From: an uncultured Micrococcales bacterium
GTDB taxonomy: Bacteria; Actinomycetota; Actinomycetes; Actinomycetales; Microbacteriaceae
Reading direction: 5' to 3'
DNA length: 8,467 nt
NCBI GenBank assembly: GCA_903927775.1
Contig: CAIYOE010000089.1
Location: forward strand, 1-8,467
The position numbers were made by a program, and so were the translations under genes. The notes below the pieces were generated by a model. It saw only the letters and a program-made list of their open reading frames with translations, was not told where the DNA came from and searched no databases. Position 1 is the first letter of the stretch. Each line of letters begins with the position of its first letter. Below, piece by piece: positions 8,350 to 8,467 of this stretch.

Positions 8350-8358
8350 GCTTATGCC
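8347..8358 (+). promoter_or_regulatory. Candidate -10 element of ligA, overlapping the mnmA stop codon
   Basis: TAGGCT (8347-8352) starts on the TAG stop of mnmA and is followed by 6 nt and then the GTG of ligA. The context is nearly the same as at the desulfurase start. No Shine-Dalgarno sequence fits in the 9-nt gap. A -35 box is not evident. This could give ligA its own leaderless transcript. Confidence 0.45.
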
Positions 8359-8467
8359 GTGGAGCAACTAGATCACGAGCAGGCGCAAGCCCAAATCAAT
8401 CAACTGGTAGACCAGATCAACCAGCACCGTGCCGCGTATTACCAGGGCAACACGGTATTAATCAGCG
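8359..8467 (+). CDS. ligA: NAD-dependent DNA ligase LigA, N-terminal fragment cut by the window edge
   Basis: LigA seals nicks in duplex DNA during replication and repair using NAD+ as AMP donor. Only 36 codons are inside the window, from GTG 8359. The translation ends INQHRAAYYQGNTVLIS, which aligns with domain Ia of LigA. The Tyr27-Tyr28 pair matches the position of Tyr22-His23 in E. coli LigA, which bind the nicotinamide mononucleotide half of NAD+. The fragment is too short for a catalytic motif, so the call rests on this N-terminal match and on the actinobacterial habit of placing ligA after the desulfurase and mnmA. The ATG at 8354 is in another frame and stops after five codons, so GTG is the start. 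The first 22 residues are unusually rich in Gln. Confidence 0.85.
   Translation, partial: MEQLDHEQAQAQINQLVDQINQHRAAYYQGNTVLIS

Noticed and set aside
1..8467. CRISPR array, mobile element, toxin-antitoxin, defence or biosynthetic system
   Set aside because: Almost all of the sequence is accounted for by six recognisable metabolic or housekeeping genes; no direct-repeat array, transposase, integrase or small toxin-like gene is seen.

Overview
This window looks like ordinary chromosomal sequence from an actinobacterium, most likely in or near Microbacteriaceae. That placement is inference from four things: the GlgE-type alpha-glucan genes, the cysteine desulfurase-mnmA-ligA gene order known from Actinobacteria, the shortened GlgX N-terminus, and the moderate GC content (lower than in Streptomyces or Mycobacterium, which would fit small-genome freshwater lineages). 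I see no mobile element, tRNA, rRNA, CRISPR array or phage gene.

Left part (1-5884, minus strand): a co-oriented alpha-glucan cluster. Reading in the direction of transcription it is glgX (glycogen debranching enzyme), a 93-nt gap, glgE (maltose-1-phosphate maltosyltransferase), an 8-nt gap, then glgB (branching enzyme). glgB runs off the left edge, so its C-terminal part is missing. GlgE elongates alpha-1,4-glucan from maltose-1-phosphate, GlgB adds alpha-1,6 branches, and GlgX removes branches when the polymer is broken down. The enzymes that supply maltose-1-phosphate (TreS/Pep2 or GlgC/GlgM) are not in the window.

Middle (5885-5987): a 103-nt divergent intergenic region with candidate promoters for glgX (leftward) and the cysteine desulfurase (rightward), and an imperfect hairpin or dyad between them.

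Right part (5988-8467, plus strand): cysteine desulfurase, mnmA (tRNA 2-thiouridylase) and the first 36 codons of ligA (NAD-dependent DNA ligase), packed with gaps of 40 and 9 nt. The desulfurase takes sulfur from cysteine as a persulfide, and MnmA uses such sulfur to thiolate U34 of Lys/Glu/Gln tRNAs. ligA is a genomic neighbour without an obvious functional link.

Most notable observations: (i) several genes have a -10-like hexamer 6-8 nt before the start codon, which suggests leaderless transcripts, and the desulfurase and ligA starts share 15 of 17 bases; (ii) the desulfurase has Ala where the family has the PLP-contacting Gln; (iii) the palindrome CATCGATG occurs 11 times. I found no convincing undescribed multi-gene system.
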